Shown: positions 34,107 to 41,935 of the stretch, one piece after another | How positions within the stretch are numbered: position 1 is the first letter of the stretch | Layout of the letters: each line of letters starts with the position of its first letter | DNA from: Candidatus Aenigmatarchaeota archaeon | Lineage (GTDB): Archaea; Aenigmatarchaeota; Aenigmatarchaeia; QMZP01; JAFGSV01 | Assembly: GCA_016931255.1 (NCBI GenBank) | Contig: JAFGFG010000009.1 | Span: 259,076-323,075, forward strand | DNA: 64,000 nt | Direction of reading: 5' to 3' | Made by a program: the position numbers and the translations under genes | The notes under the pieces: model-generated | Seen by the model: the letters and a program-made list of their open reading frames with translations, nothing else | The model's database searches: none | Told to the model about the DNA's origin: nothing

Positions 34107-34210
34107 TTCCACCGTAGCAACTTTGCTATTTTCGTGTTACTATATTGCATCCAATGGTATATAAAGTTTTTCAAATTTATAGCAGCAGTCCATGTATTAA
34201 TTGTGGGTGC
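34107..34210. promoter_or_regulatory. nikR divergent intergenic region with inverted repeat TAGCA-N4-TGCTA
   Basis: A perfect five-base inverted repeat with four-base spacer lies at 34115-34128, just upstream of the membrane-protein start, where a bound repressor would block transcription. TATATAAAG at about 34159-34167 is a TATA candidate for nikR. The repeat is shorter than the Escherichia coli NikR operator, so its role is a guess. Confidence 0.4.
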
Positions 34211-34618
34211 ATGACAGTTGATAGAGTGGGTGTTTCGTTTGAACCTGAACTTCTGGAAAAATTCGACAGGCTCATAAAGGGCAAAGGTTATGGGAGCAGG
34301 TCGGAGGCGATACGCGACCTCGTGAGGAAGTCTGTCATAGAATCAGAGATAAGCCTCGGGACCGGGGATATCATAGGCACCGTGACCATGATGTACGACC
34401 ATCACGCAGGCGGTGTCACGGACAGGCTCCTCGACATACAGCACCACAGCCATGCGAACATAGTCTCGACGACTCATATGCATGCGAGCGAGCACATCTG
34501 CCTGGAAGTGATAGTCGTCAAGGGCAGGGCAAACGCTGTCAAGGAACTCTCAGATTCCCTGAAAGCAGTGAAAGGCGTCAAGCATGCAGAGCTGGTCATG
34601 ACAAAAAAAGACGTGTGA
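34211..34618 (+). CDS. nikR: nickel-responsive regulator NikR
   Basis: Ribbon-helix-helix DNA-binding protein with a C-terminal ACT-like nickel domain. The 135-residue product starts MTVDRVGVSFEPELLEKFDRLIKGKGYGSRSEAIRDLVRK. Nickel ligands are present in the pattern HHSHANIVSTTHMHASEHICLE (His-x-His...Cys). The track starts 66 bases upstream at 34145, which adds an unrelated leader; the ATG at 34211 gives the family length. It is divergent from the two small membrane proteins, its most likely targets. Confidence 0.93.
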   Translation: MTVDRVGVSFEPELLEKFDRLIKGKGYGSRSEAIRDLVRKSVIESEISLGTGDIIGTVTMMYDHHAGGVTDRLLDIQHHSHANIVSTTHMHASEHICLEVIVVKGRANAVKELSDSLKAVKGVKHAELVMTKKDV

Positions 34619-34702
34619 GTCATAGTACCGGATCAGGCATCCGGACATTCATACTCGCTTCCAGTCGCAGGGAAATTTAAAAAATTTCTTCCAACTATCT
34701 TC

Positions 34703-35151
34703 ATGGCAGGAGACCAGTATGCCAAGGGTGTTGATTTCAGGAAAGGCGGCTTCGGAAAGATAATGGCAGCTGTCGAGCCCGAAGCGTTTCCGCATGCTTT
34801 CTGCAATATGTACATGGACCTGCCTACGGCTTTGTCTTCTCAAAGCACAGTGACGGCGTAGGGAGCAAGAGCGTTCAGCGCCATGTTCATGCGAGAGAGA
34901 CCGGCGATTACTCGGTCTTTGACGGCGATGCGCATGACGGATTCGTAATGAACGCAGGCGATATCGAATGTGCCGGCCTTTTCGACGGCTGGTCATTCAC
35001 TGACACTGTTGACATAAACCAGCTTCATGTCGACAAGAATGGCTATCTTCCCGACCAGGTAAGGACAGAATCATCTTCACATCAGTTCAGAGTTCGGCAT
35101 GTTCGACTGCGATGCGGAATAAAAGCAATAAGTATCTGTCTGGCGTGCTGA
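34703..35151 (+). pseudogene. decayed PurM-like (AIR synthase-related) gene
   Basis: Reading from the ATG at 34703 gives MAGDQYAKGVDFRKGGFGKI and stops at about 34860. One frame over, the sequence continues YGFVFSKHSDGVGSKSVQ, then RETGDYSVFDGDAHDGFVMNAGDI and FTDTVDINQLHVDK, which resemble the archaeal AIR synthase-like family including its DGVG(T/S)K motif. LPDQVRT, which belongs much further along in such proteins, follows almost directly, indicating an internal deletion, and the end is out of frame. Frameshift plus deletion make it a pseudogene. It marks the edge of the accessory island. Confidence 0.72.
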
Positions 35152-35188
35152 AAAACTATTAAAGAAGTTTGAAATGTAAAATAATATT

Positions 35189-36730
35189 ATGAAAATGATT
35201 ATCGGCATGATATTATTTTTAAGTCTTCTACTTACATCACATTTGGTTGAATCTCAGGCGCAGCAGGATTTGCCTCAGATATATTCCGTATTTGATAGGA
35301 TTATAGATGAGATTAGGATGATCTTTACTTACGGTGACGACAGGGTAAACATGAACCTGGAGATCAGGGAAAAGGAAATAAATTCGGCAATTGCAAATGC
35401 AAAAAACGAAAACATGGATGAAGCTATCCAGAATCTCAATAACGCGGAAAAAAGACTCCAGACAATTCAGGAAACGGTCTCTTTGAATAGGGTTGATGAA
35501 ATCAAGGAAAATGTTGAAAAGACCATTAACCGGATTAATAATGAAACTGATCTTCCGGATGAATTTGAAGAATATATTTTGGAAGAAGAAAAAACAATGC
35601 TGATTGCAACCCTTACCGAAAAGACTTTTGAATATTGTAAAGAACTTGCAAAAGAAGATTTTGCTTTAATGCTGAATGAAGAAGAATGTAATCCAGATAC
35701 CGCTATCCCCGGGCTTGAAGAAGAATTAAAAAAATTAAAAGGTATTCAAATGAAGTTATTTGTTGAATTGATGTTAGAGATTAGAAGTTGTATAGATGAT
35801 CCTGGAACCTGTAATTGCGAAGCTAATGTCAATGTTGAACAAAAAGCAAAATGTGAAAAAATGGTTGCTCTTGCTATTAGCTGTAAATATAAAGATGATG
35901 AGGTCTCTTGCAATGAATTAGAATCTATGAAGCCTAAAGAAGGAGACAGCTTTGCAGAAAGTTTTGTTCCTGATTTCTTAATGAACTTGTTTAGAGAGAA
36001 GTCTTACATGATAGAATACAATATAGAGCCTTCAGATGGAGTTCCTGAGGAATGCTGGGATGAGAATGATAAACCAGAATGCAGACAATATGACCATTTA
36101 AAAGAGACAAACGATGATTGGGATGATTATGGCAATTTTATAGGAAAAAGACCTGAAAACAAAGAACCAACAATGAAAGAATCAATTCCTCAGTGTTTTG
36201 ATGAAAATAATAATTTCTTGGAAGAAAAATGCGGTAAAATTACCATTGTCAGAACTGAAGGAGGTTTAGTGAATTACCTCATTGAAAATGAAATTAATGG
36301 TATTTTAGGAAGATTTGAAAACAAATCAGAACAAAATACAATTGATGTTAATGGAACTGCAGGACGAACAAGATATGATGAAATAAAAGAAGAGATTGAT
36401 GGAATAAAAGGACAGATTGCTGAAAGAACTTTTGCACCCGGAACAAGTGGGGTTGGAGAGCCGGGGGAGAAAAACGAAACTGTGGTTGTTAATGAGATAT
36501 CAGAAGGCACAGGAGACGGCGGCCTTGAACCCGTGATAGTGACTGGGGAAGGCCACGGTGACGACGGCCTGACCACTGAAGTTAAAACAGATGTAGTTAT
36601 TGATGGCGGAAATCAGGTTGATGCCGCACCGATAGTTAAAGAAAATGAGGATGTGTCTCCATCCCCTGATAACTTTGTCAATGTGGTTGATGATGGACCA
36701 GGTGAACCGGGATTAGTTGATGACGATTAA
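35189..36730 (+). CDS. secreted protein with DUF5667-like N-terminal helical region
   Basis: The 513-residue product has a signal peptide (MIIGMILFLSLLLTSHLVESQA), then a helical region (FDRIIDEIRMIFTYGDDRVNMNLEIREKEINSAI...) resembling the DUF5667 domain of small archaeal and candidate-phyla genomes. A middle part with six or more Cys (CIDDPGTCNCE, ECWDENDKPECRQ) suggests disulfides, and the last ~110 residues are Gly/Asp/Val-rich low complexity. The gene is clearly more AT-rich than the ribosomal genes, with AT-ending codons, suggesting transfer. It is a likely surface or shed protein of unknown role. Confidence 0.7.
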   Translation: MKMIIGMILFLSLLLTSHLVESQAQQDLPQIYSVFDRIIDEIRMIFTYGDDRVNMNLEIREKEINSAIANAKNENMDEAIQNLNNAEKRLQTIQETVSLNRVDEIKENVEKTINRINNETDLPDEFEEYILEEEKTMLIATLTEKTFEYCKELAKEDFALMLNEEECNPDTAIPGLEEELKKLKGIQMKLFVELMLEIRSCIDDPGTCNCEANVNVEQKAKCEKMVALAISCKYKDDEVSCNELESMKPKEGDSFAESFVPDFLMNLFREKSYMIEYNIEPSDGVPEECWDENDKPECRQYDHLKETNDDWDDYGNFIGKRPENKEPTMKESIPQCFDENNNFLEEKCGKITIVRTEGGLVNYLIENEINGILGRFENKSEQNTIDVNGTAGRTRYDEIKEEIDGIKGQIAERTFAPGTSGVGEPGEKNETVVVNEISEGTGDGGLEPVIVTGEGHGDDGLTTEVKTDVVIDGGNQVDAAPIVKENEDVSPSPDNFVNVVDDGPGEPGLVDDD

Positions 36731-36762
36731 GATGAAAAATCTTAATATCTATGAGCTTTAAA

Positions 36763-36777
36763 GTGCCCCCACCGGGA
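36763..36777 (+). repeat. tRNA-Glu 3'-end-like repeat, copy A
   Basis: GTGCCCCCACCGGGA matches the end of tRNA-Glu at 39669-39683 (GTGCCCCCGCCGGGA) in 14 of 15 bases and in the same orientation. The likeness fades after this core. It lies between the secreted-protein gene and the DUF4143 ATPase. It may be a remnant attachment site. Confidence 0.5.
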
Positions 36778-36799
36778 AGAATTAGAATCTGTCGTGGAT

Positions 36800-38029
36800 T
36801 TATATTTTTCCAAGAGAGGAAAATTTCACAAACGGAAGAAATATTACGTCGCAACCGCCGACTTTCTTTCTACCATCCAAATCCAGTGAAACAAGATAGC
36901 CTTTCAATGGCGAGTACTTCTTTATGAACGAATCATACGATTTGGTTACCTTTTCTTCTTTTAATTTACTCTTCACTTCTATCGGAATCATTTTCCCTTC
37001 TTTCTCGATTACGAAATCCATCTCCGCGCTTGATTTTGTGTTCCAGAACTTCGCCTTTTCACCTCTTTTTACTAGTTCCACGAAGACAAAATTTTCGTAA
37101 ATACTTCCCTTATCGACTCTTTCCTTGGTGAAATTGTCGATGCAGACATTCCTAAATCCGGTGTCGAAAAAATAGACTTTCGGGTTCTTGACAAGTTCCG
37201 TTCTCTTGTTCGTGAAAAACGGTCTTACAAAACTACATATGAATGTCTTTTCAAGGACGTTTAAGTATTTTTTCAGATCCAAATACGAATAACCAGTCAG
37301 CGTCGAAAGTTCATTGTAATTAATTATGTTTCCAATCTGGAGTGAGAGCGACTTGAGAAGGTCCATGATTTTATAATCCTCACTTATGTCAAGTATTTCT
37401 TTTATTTCTCTCAGAATGTACGTATTCAGAATGCCCTCCAGAAGTTTCTTTTTTTCGTCCGTACTCTTTGCCAGCACGACTCTCGGAAAGCCTCCGAAGA
37501 GAATGTATTCTTCCAGAAACTTGTTGAGAATGTTTGTTACGTCCTTTTTGTATTTTCCTTTTTCGAATACCGCCATAAGTTCATGCTCTTTATAACTCAA
37601 AAATTCCCCGAATGAGAATGGCTGCAGCGTGAAAAGGAGTATTCTTCCGACGAGGTATTTCAGGCTGTATATAGACATTTCTGGTGAGGAAGATCCGGAG
37701 ATTAGCATCTTAATTTCGAACTTGTCGTAGATATATTTCAATTTCTTTCCACTCTGTTTTGAGTAGTGAACCTCGTCGATGAAGAGAATATCTTTTCCTT
37801 TAACGTGAATTTCTACAAAAGAATCGATATCCCTTTCAAAGACACTAAGGACCTTTTGATCATCGAAACTTACTCGGTCGACCTTCTTTCCAGACTCTTC
37901 CTCCTTATCGAGTATTCTGTTTATCATGGTGGTCTTCCCGCACTGCCTCGGTCCTACGACCGCAAGTATTTCCTTCCCTTCCATGTATTTTTCTATTTCA
38001 GCTTCCATGTCACGCTCTACATAAACCAT
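36800..38029 (-). CDS. AAA ATPase of the DUF4143 family
   Basis: The 409-residue product has an N-terminal AAA core with Walker A GPRQCGKTT (about residues 26-34) and Walker B DILFIDEVHY, and sensor-like LISGSSSPEM. The middle part contains LQPFSFGEFLSY. The C-terminal half is a DUF4143 / restriction-endonuclease-like domain with FWNTKSSAEMDFVIEKEGKMIPIEVKSK (D...ExK). Members are common, patchily distributed accessory ATPases of uncertain role. It is relatively AT-rich and flanked on both sides by tRNA-Glu-like repeats. The ATG at 38029 replaces the tracked start at 38035. Confidence 0.88.
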   Translation of the reverse strand: MVYVERDMEAEIEKYMEGKEILAVVGPRQCGKTTMINRILDKEEESGKKVDRVSFDDQKVLSVFERDIDSFVEIHVKGKDILFIDEVHYSKQSGKKLKYIYDKFEIKMLISGSSSPEMSIYSLKYLVGRILLFTLQPFSFGEFLSYKEHELMAVFEKGKYKKDVTNILNKFLEEYILFGGFPRVVLAKSTDEKKKLLEGILNTYILREIKEILDISEDYKIMDLLKSLSLQIGNIINYNELSTLTGYSYLDLKKYLNVLEKTFICSFVRPFFTNKRTELVKNPKVYFFDTGFRNVCIDNFTKERVDKGSIYENFVFVELVKRGEKAKFWNTKSSAEMDFVIEKEGKMIPIEVKSKLKEEKVTKSYDSFIKKYSPLKGYLVSLDLDGRKKVGGCDVIFLPFVKFSSLGKI

Positions 38030-38160
38030 AATCATAATTTTATCCCTGCTATTATTTAAAGTTTTATAATTTTAGCAGGGATATTAATACGGGCAAAATT
38101 CTTGGATAACACCATTTTTGACAAAAATAGACAGTTTTTAAACAAAATAAATGACAAAAT

Positions 38161-38205
38161 GTGCCCCTTTCGGGATTTGAACAAAGTCTGCAATGCCCTT
38201 TCACA
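38161..38205 (+). repeat. tRNA-Glu 3'-end-like repeat, copy B
   Basis: GTGCCCCTTTCGGGATTTG continues GAACAAAGTCTG and then TGCCCTTTCACA. The first 22 bases match the tRNA-Glu end except at four positions. The whole ~45 bases also match copy D at 39581 much more fully, including the TGCCCTTTCACA tail that the tRNA lacks. Copies B and D therefore share a longer unit and bracket the MNT/HEPN pair. Confidence 0.6.
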
Positions 38206-38250
38206 GCAAATATCATAACCGATAACAATAGTGCAAAAAATTAATAATGA

Positions 38251-38284
38251 ATGCCCCCGCCGAGGACAGAACAGTTTGTTCACG
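38251..38284 (+). repeat. tRNA-Glu 3'-end-like repeat, copy C
   Basis: ATGCCCCCGCCGAGGACAG is identical to the tRNA-Glu end over TGCCCCCGCCG, diverges, and continues AACAGTTTGTTCAC. It lies 46 bases after copy B in the same orientation. Confidence 0.5.
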
Positions 38285-38354
38285 TTAGGCGTAGCCTGTT
38301 AGTTCAGATATAGAATAACAATTTAAATGTGTTCCTATTAAATGAGCTGTTAAG

Positions 38355-38440
38355 TTTATAAACGCTGGTGTTCTGGTATAAAGTAATATGCTCCCCAGTC
38401 TTGCTCCAGGGCTCGTCCCTGGGCGACACTGGGTCAATTT
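38355..38440 (+). ncRNA. candidate small structured RNA with TATA box and T-run
   Basis: This lies in the 407-base gap 38036-38442, which otherwise holds only repeats B and C and AT-rich sequence. TTTATAAA at 38355 is a TATA-box candidate. About 30 bases later starts a strong two-part hairpin: outer stem CCCAGT/ACTGGG and inner stem CCAGGG/CCCTGG, separated by small internal loops, ending near 38433. It is followed by TCAATTTTTC. Promoter, hairpin and T-run suggest a short transcript, or a bidirectional terminator for the HEPN gene. No RNA family is recognised. Confidence 0.4.
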
Positions 38441-38442
38441 TT

Positions 38443-38922
38443 CTACATAAAGTCTCTGATCTTTCTTCTTATGACTTCTATTCTTTCCTCGTCGAAGCTT
38501 TCTATTATGCCTTTGAGTTCCATCACAAAATCACCCGCGGTTTCCATATTCTGGTCAAGTTCATTCTTTTCTACCAGTCTGTCGGTGTAATACTGTAGGT
38601 TTATTCTTTGGATTTTTGCCTTCTCAAGTTGTTTTATCCTGCTGGCTTGGATAAACTCAGAGAAGACCACCTTTGCGATCTCTAATGTGCACTCATGTAT
38701 TTCTGACTTTATTCCACATTTCATAAACAGTGCATAAAGTATGTGATAGCGTGCGTAGTAAGCCGCGGATGACGCCCAGTCAGTTATACCTTCTCTTAGA
38801 TTAGCCCTCATCGAAATCAGCGAATCTTCAGCCTTCTTTATGTAAGACTTAGAGAGATTTTCATTTGGCTTTATCAGCTTGACTCCTCTTTTTACATTCA
38901 GGCACCACTTGACCTTATTCAC
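38443..38922 (-). CDS. HEPN-domain protein (partner of an MNT nucleotidyltransferase)
   Basis: The 159-residue helical product contains DSLISMRANLREGITDWASSAAYYARYHILYALFMKCGIKSEIHECTL, the usual HEPN layout in which AYYARYH stands for the common AYYAxFH. A clear RX4-6H nuclease motif is not evident, so catalytic activity is uncertain. Its start overlaps the MNT gene stop by eight bases. HEPN-MNT pairs behave as toxin-antitoxin systems in which the MNT protein AMPylates the HEPN toxin. Confidence 0.78.
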   Translation of the reverse strand: MNKVKWCLNVKRGVKLIKPNENLSKSYIKKAEDSLISMRANLREGITDWASSAAYYARYHILYALFMKCGIKSEIHECTLEIAKVVFSEFIQASRIKQLEKAKIQRINLQYYTDRLVEKNELDQNMETAGDFVMELKGIIESFDEERIEVIRRKIRDFM

Positions 38923-39526
38923 TGTAGTACCTCCAGAGTATGTTGACGAAAGCGTCCTGATTGTTCAGTATCAGATGATTTTCAGAAATTTCAAGTATCA
39001 ACGGTTCCTTTTCCCTGAGGGTCATTTCGATTTTTTTCTTACTTATTACCTGTATATGAACGGCAATATCGTACTTCAGTTCGAATTTCTTTGCAGCTTT
39101 GATGACATTTTCATCCTTTTCGAATATGAGCAAGTCTATGTCACTTTTCTTATCATTGTCACCTTTTGCATAGCTTCCAAACAGGACTATCGGGGTTTTT
39201 GGAATTTTTGGAGATAATATTGAAGAGTATAGCTCTTTGATTACGGTGTTTACGTTAAGCTTATTCCCGAGCCTGTATGACTCGGTATCCCTTATATGAT
39301 CCTTTGTCCGCGGATTATCCAGATTAAGAAAGAAGACTTTGTTTCTTCCAGACGTTTTATGTTTCACTATTCCCTGCCTTTGCAGCGAGTTGAGTGCCAG
39401 CGTTACTGTCCTGTGGTTCATCTCCATTTTCCTTGCTATTTCCCTTATATGGAATCCTTTACTATAATCACCGAGGTAAGGGATGGTTACGTCATATTCC
39501 CGTATATTTGATATTTTTTTATCCAT
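38915..39526 (-). CDS. winged-helix / MNT nucleotidyltransferase fusion
   Basis: The 203-residue product has an N-terminal wHTH (GFHIREIARKMEMNHRTVTLALNSLQRQGIVKH) and a C-terminal minimal nucleotidyltransferase with VLFGSYAKGDNDKKSDIDLLIF, keeping the GSxxxG and DxD residues. The ATG at 39526 is preferred to the tracked 39577, since it removes an AT-rich leader with TATA-like sequence (ACTTAAATAAG). The HTH probably autoregulates the pair. It acts with the HEPN gene downstream. Confidence 0.85.
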   Translation of the reverse strand: MDKKISNIREYDVTIPYLGDYSKGFHIREIARKMEMNHRTVTLALNSLQRQGIVKHKTSGRNKVFFLNLDNPRTKDHIRDTESYRLGNKLNVNTVIKELYSSILSPKIPKTPIVLFGSYAKGDNDKKSDIDLLIFEKDENVIKAAKKFELKYDIAVHIQVISKKKIEMTLREKEPLILEISENHLILNNQDAFVNILWRYYSE

Positions 39527-39580
39527 ATGGATAATAAAGTATCCATACTTAAATAAGTTGCATAGTGTATTCTTCAAAGT

Positions 39581-39628
39581 GATGCCCTCTTCGGGACTGG
39601 AACAAATCTGTTCAGTGCCCTTTCACAT
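39581..39628 (+). repeat. tRNA-Glu 3'-end-like repeat, copy D
   Basis: GATGCCCTCTTCGGGACTGG then AACAAATCTGTTCAGTGCCC and TTTCACA. It aligns with copy B over about 45 bases with a few mismatches and single-base gaps, and less well with the tRNA-Glu end that begins 42 bases further on. It lies directly upstream of the MNT gene. Confidence 0.6.
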
Positions 39629-39669
39629 ATACTAAAAATCGATATCAATCAACGCTGTTAAAATCTGAG

Positions 39670-39823
39670 TGCCCCCGCCGGGATTCGAACCCGAGTCATC
39701 GGCTGTCTTCTTCGGACATCCAGTTCATTTCCTATTTCATTGCCGGGAAAAGCCTTTCCCGACTCAAACCTTCCGAACCGAATCGAAAGGCCGGTATCCT
39801 TGGCCGGACTAGACGACAGGGGC
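39670..39823 (-). tRNA. tRNA-Glu(UUC) with a 79-base intron at position 37/38
   Basis: On the minus strand: acceptor GCCCCTG (39823-39817), D arm GTCTAGTCCGGCCAAGGAT, anticodon stem CCGGC and loop CTTTCG (anticodon TTC, 39787-39785), then intron, then A38, GCCGA, variable region, T arm TCGGG-TTCGAAT-CCCGG and acceptor CGGGGGC plus A73. The intron is 39705-39783. Its BHB: central helix CTTT with GAAG, bulges CGA and ACA, inner helix TTCGG/CCGAA. The spliced tRNA is 75 bases; pair 27-43 is a C-A mismatch. CTATTTTTAAATATA upstream is the likely promoter. Confidence 0.92.
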
Positions 39824-39867
39824 CTAGTAACTATAATCTATGTAGACATTATATTTAAAAATAGCAT

Positions 39868-41073
39868 TCAGGATACGACGCACGGGGTCGCTGTAAGCAG
39901 TTCCGTTAGATTGAGAGCGTCGCTGTCTGCTGAGTCTATTCCAAACCACTCAGGCATGTTATTGACCTGGTAGCAGTCTCCCTCGCCTGCGAAATACCTG
40001 TATGCGACCCTTGAATAATCAAAGACAGGGAATGCCTGCTCCTCAAGTTCTGGCGTGTATATGAATGTAAACATCCCGTCAGGCGATGTGTCATTGCCTC
40101 CCTCCAGCCTCTGGAGGAAATTCGGACCCGCGCCACGGTAATAATAGCGCTCGGCTATGTTGGTCTCTAATGGAATCGACCATGCTGTCTGCGTGGAATC
40201 ATCTATGTAAATCTCAGTGGCGCCTGATGCTATTGCTGCCTGCACAAGCGCAACTGCGCTGCTGTTGCCTGTCACTGAGCACGCCACCTGCGATGTGAGG
40301 TTGTCATTATCAGCAAGTATTATGCCCAGATGCCGTGCGTAGACAACTCCGGTTATGTTCTCAGCCACCAGTATCTTCGTGTTGTCTACCTCTGACTTGT
40401 TGAATGTGACTTCTCCTGCGCACGAGCCGCCTGAGTAAGAGCCGCCTGTGACGACGTTCATGGCCACGTGGGACGGTTCAGGTGTTCTTATTATCCTTCT
40501 TATGAAACCCTGTGTGTTGAGAAGGAACATAGGGTCTTCAAGCCCGTTCACTGTTATGTCCACATACTTCCTTTCATTGAATTTCTCTATCTTTACCCTC
40601 TCGAGCTTGTCTGTCACGGATATGTTTATGTCCACACCAACCCTTATCGAGAACCCGTCGTTATTTTCCACGGATATGTTTCCGTATTGGAGCTCCAGAT
40701 CGAAGCTCGTGGACTTTGATGAAATCCTCTCGCTCCAGTCGGGTATGGTGTTGTCTATCATGAGGAAGGCCTCTGTGTTGTTTATGGTACCTGTCAGCAT
40801 GAGCGTCGTTAAGTTCGCGACTGCGTTCTTCAGGGGTTTGCCAGAATTCAGGACTTCATTTGTGGCTGCAAGCAGGGCCCTTCTTCCGGCTATCTGAATG
40901 GCCTTTTCCGTGTCCAGCTCTATTGAACTCACGAGCTGACTTATCTGGTCTGATATCACCCTGTCCGAAACCATGTCCCCCAGGCTGTCGGTGTATGAAA
41001 GGTAGTTGATGGTGAACATGAATATGGGAACTGCAACCAGTATTGCTATAAGCGAGTAGAACTGGCCTTTCAT
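39868..41073 (-). CDS. class III pilin-like surface protein
   Basis: The 401-residue product begins MKGQFYSLIAILVAVPIFMFTINYL. KGQ before a hydrophobic helix matches class III prepilin signals, cleaved before Gln. The rest is a large extracytoplasmic domain with several N-glycosylation sequons (NLT, NNT, NIS, NKS, NSS, NDT) and pairs of Cys. It overlaps the upstream gene by four bases and is the last of three co-oriented envelope genes. The exact role (pilus tip, S-layer or adhesin) cannot be told. Confidence 0.72.
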   Translation of the reverse strand: MKGQFYSLIAILVAVPIFMFTINYLSYTDSLGDMVSDRVISDQISQLVSSIELDTEKAIQIAGRRALLAATNEVLNSGKPLKNAVANLTTLMLTGTINNTEAFLMIDNTIPDWSERISSKSTSFDLELQYGNISVENNDGFSIRVGVDINISVTDKLERVKIEKFNERKYVDITVNGLEDPMFLLNTQGFIRRIIRTPEPSHVAMNVVTGGSYSGGSCAGEVTFNKSEVDNTKILVAENITGVVYARHLGIILADNDNLTSQVACSVTGNSSAVALVQAAIASGATEIYIDDSTQTAWSIPLETNIAERYYYRGAGPNFLQRLEGGNDTSPDGMFTFIYTPELEEQAFPVFDYSRVAYRYFAGEGDCYQVNNMPEWFGIDSADSDALNLTELLTATPCVVS

Positions 41074-41906
41074 GGATATATCACCTGTATGTACTCCACA
41101 AGCTCGCCTTCACACCATCTGACGGAAATACCGTTTATGGGGAACATGTCGAGGTCTATTGTGCATGTCATGTTCATGCCTATGACCTGCTCGGGTATCT
41201 CCGGAGGCAGGTTCACTGCATTCAGGAGCTTATGGAAAATGACGCACCGCGGCTGCAGCTTCTGTGTGGCTGTGTATTCAACCGGCCTCTCCTCGACATC
41301 TATGTAAAGCGTCCAGTATGTCAGTCCCCCTGTTGTATGGTCAAGCTCCTGATCCAGCGTTATCTCCGCGTTCATGCAGTTCTTTATGTATGTGGACGCT
41401 TCTTCCTTGCAGTCGTCCGCATCCAGAGAGCAGTATGCCTGGAAGACTGTCTCGCCGTCTGAAACTGTTGTCGATGTATCGCTCGAACCAGATGCGAGGA
41501 ATCCGGCAAGCGAGTTGTCGCATACAATCTGGCCTGTTTCCTCAAGCACTTCCTCATCGATTTCGCATTCTATCTCACGGCCTGTGAGGTTGTACGGCGC
41601 GAGCCCTGAGGAGTCGTCTATGATTTCCTCCTTTGTGATGCACTTGCCGTTCTCCATGTATGTCGTGACCTTTATGATTATGCGGCTCGTCTCATTGCCT
41701 ATGACAAGTATGGATTCAGTAGGGGGGTCGCAGTTCATTCTCATTTTACGCACCTCTTCCAGGCAGTCAGCATCACCTGGCAGGCATTCGGTCTTCACTG
41801 ACATCACTGATATGTATGCCTCATTGAGCGGCATCACGAATATATGGAATGCGATAGCAGCAGCTGCAATCGCCACCAGTACGGCCAATGCCTCCAACTT
41901 GTCCAT
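41070..41906 (-). CDS. pilin-like membrane-anchored protein
   Basis: The 278-residue product begins MDKLEALAVLVAIAAAAIAFHIFVMPL, one N-terminal helix of pilin type, followed by an outer domain with at least ten Cys (CLPGDADCLEE, CSLDADDCKEE) and sequons. The ATG at 41906 is used rather than the tracked 41915. It sits between the vWA protein and the KGQ protein in one operon and probably joins the same surface complex. Confidence 0.68.
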   Translation of the reverse strand: MDKLEALAVLVAIAAAAIAFHIFVMPLNEAYISVMSVKTECLPGDADCLEEVRKMRMNCDPPTESILVIGNETSRIIIKVTTYMENGKCITKEEIIDDSSGLAPYNLTGREIECEIDEEVLEETGQIVCDNSLAGFLASGSSDTSTTVSDGETVFQAYCSLDADDCKEEASTYIKNCMNAEITLDQELDHTTGGLTYWTLYIDVEERPVEYTATQKLQPRCVIFHKLLNAVNLPPEIPEQVIGMNMTCTIDLDMFPINGISVRWCEGELVEYIQVIYP

Positions 41907-41935
41907 CTTTACCATTCACCTTATTCCATTAAAAA

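Noticed and set aside
38161-39628. Copies B, C and D read as complete tRNA genes
   Set aside because: Only T-arm and acceptor-like sequence is present; no D arm, anticodon arm or 5' acceptor strand can be found nearby. They are treated as tRNA-end-derived repeats.
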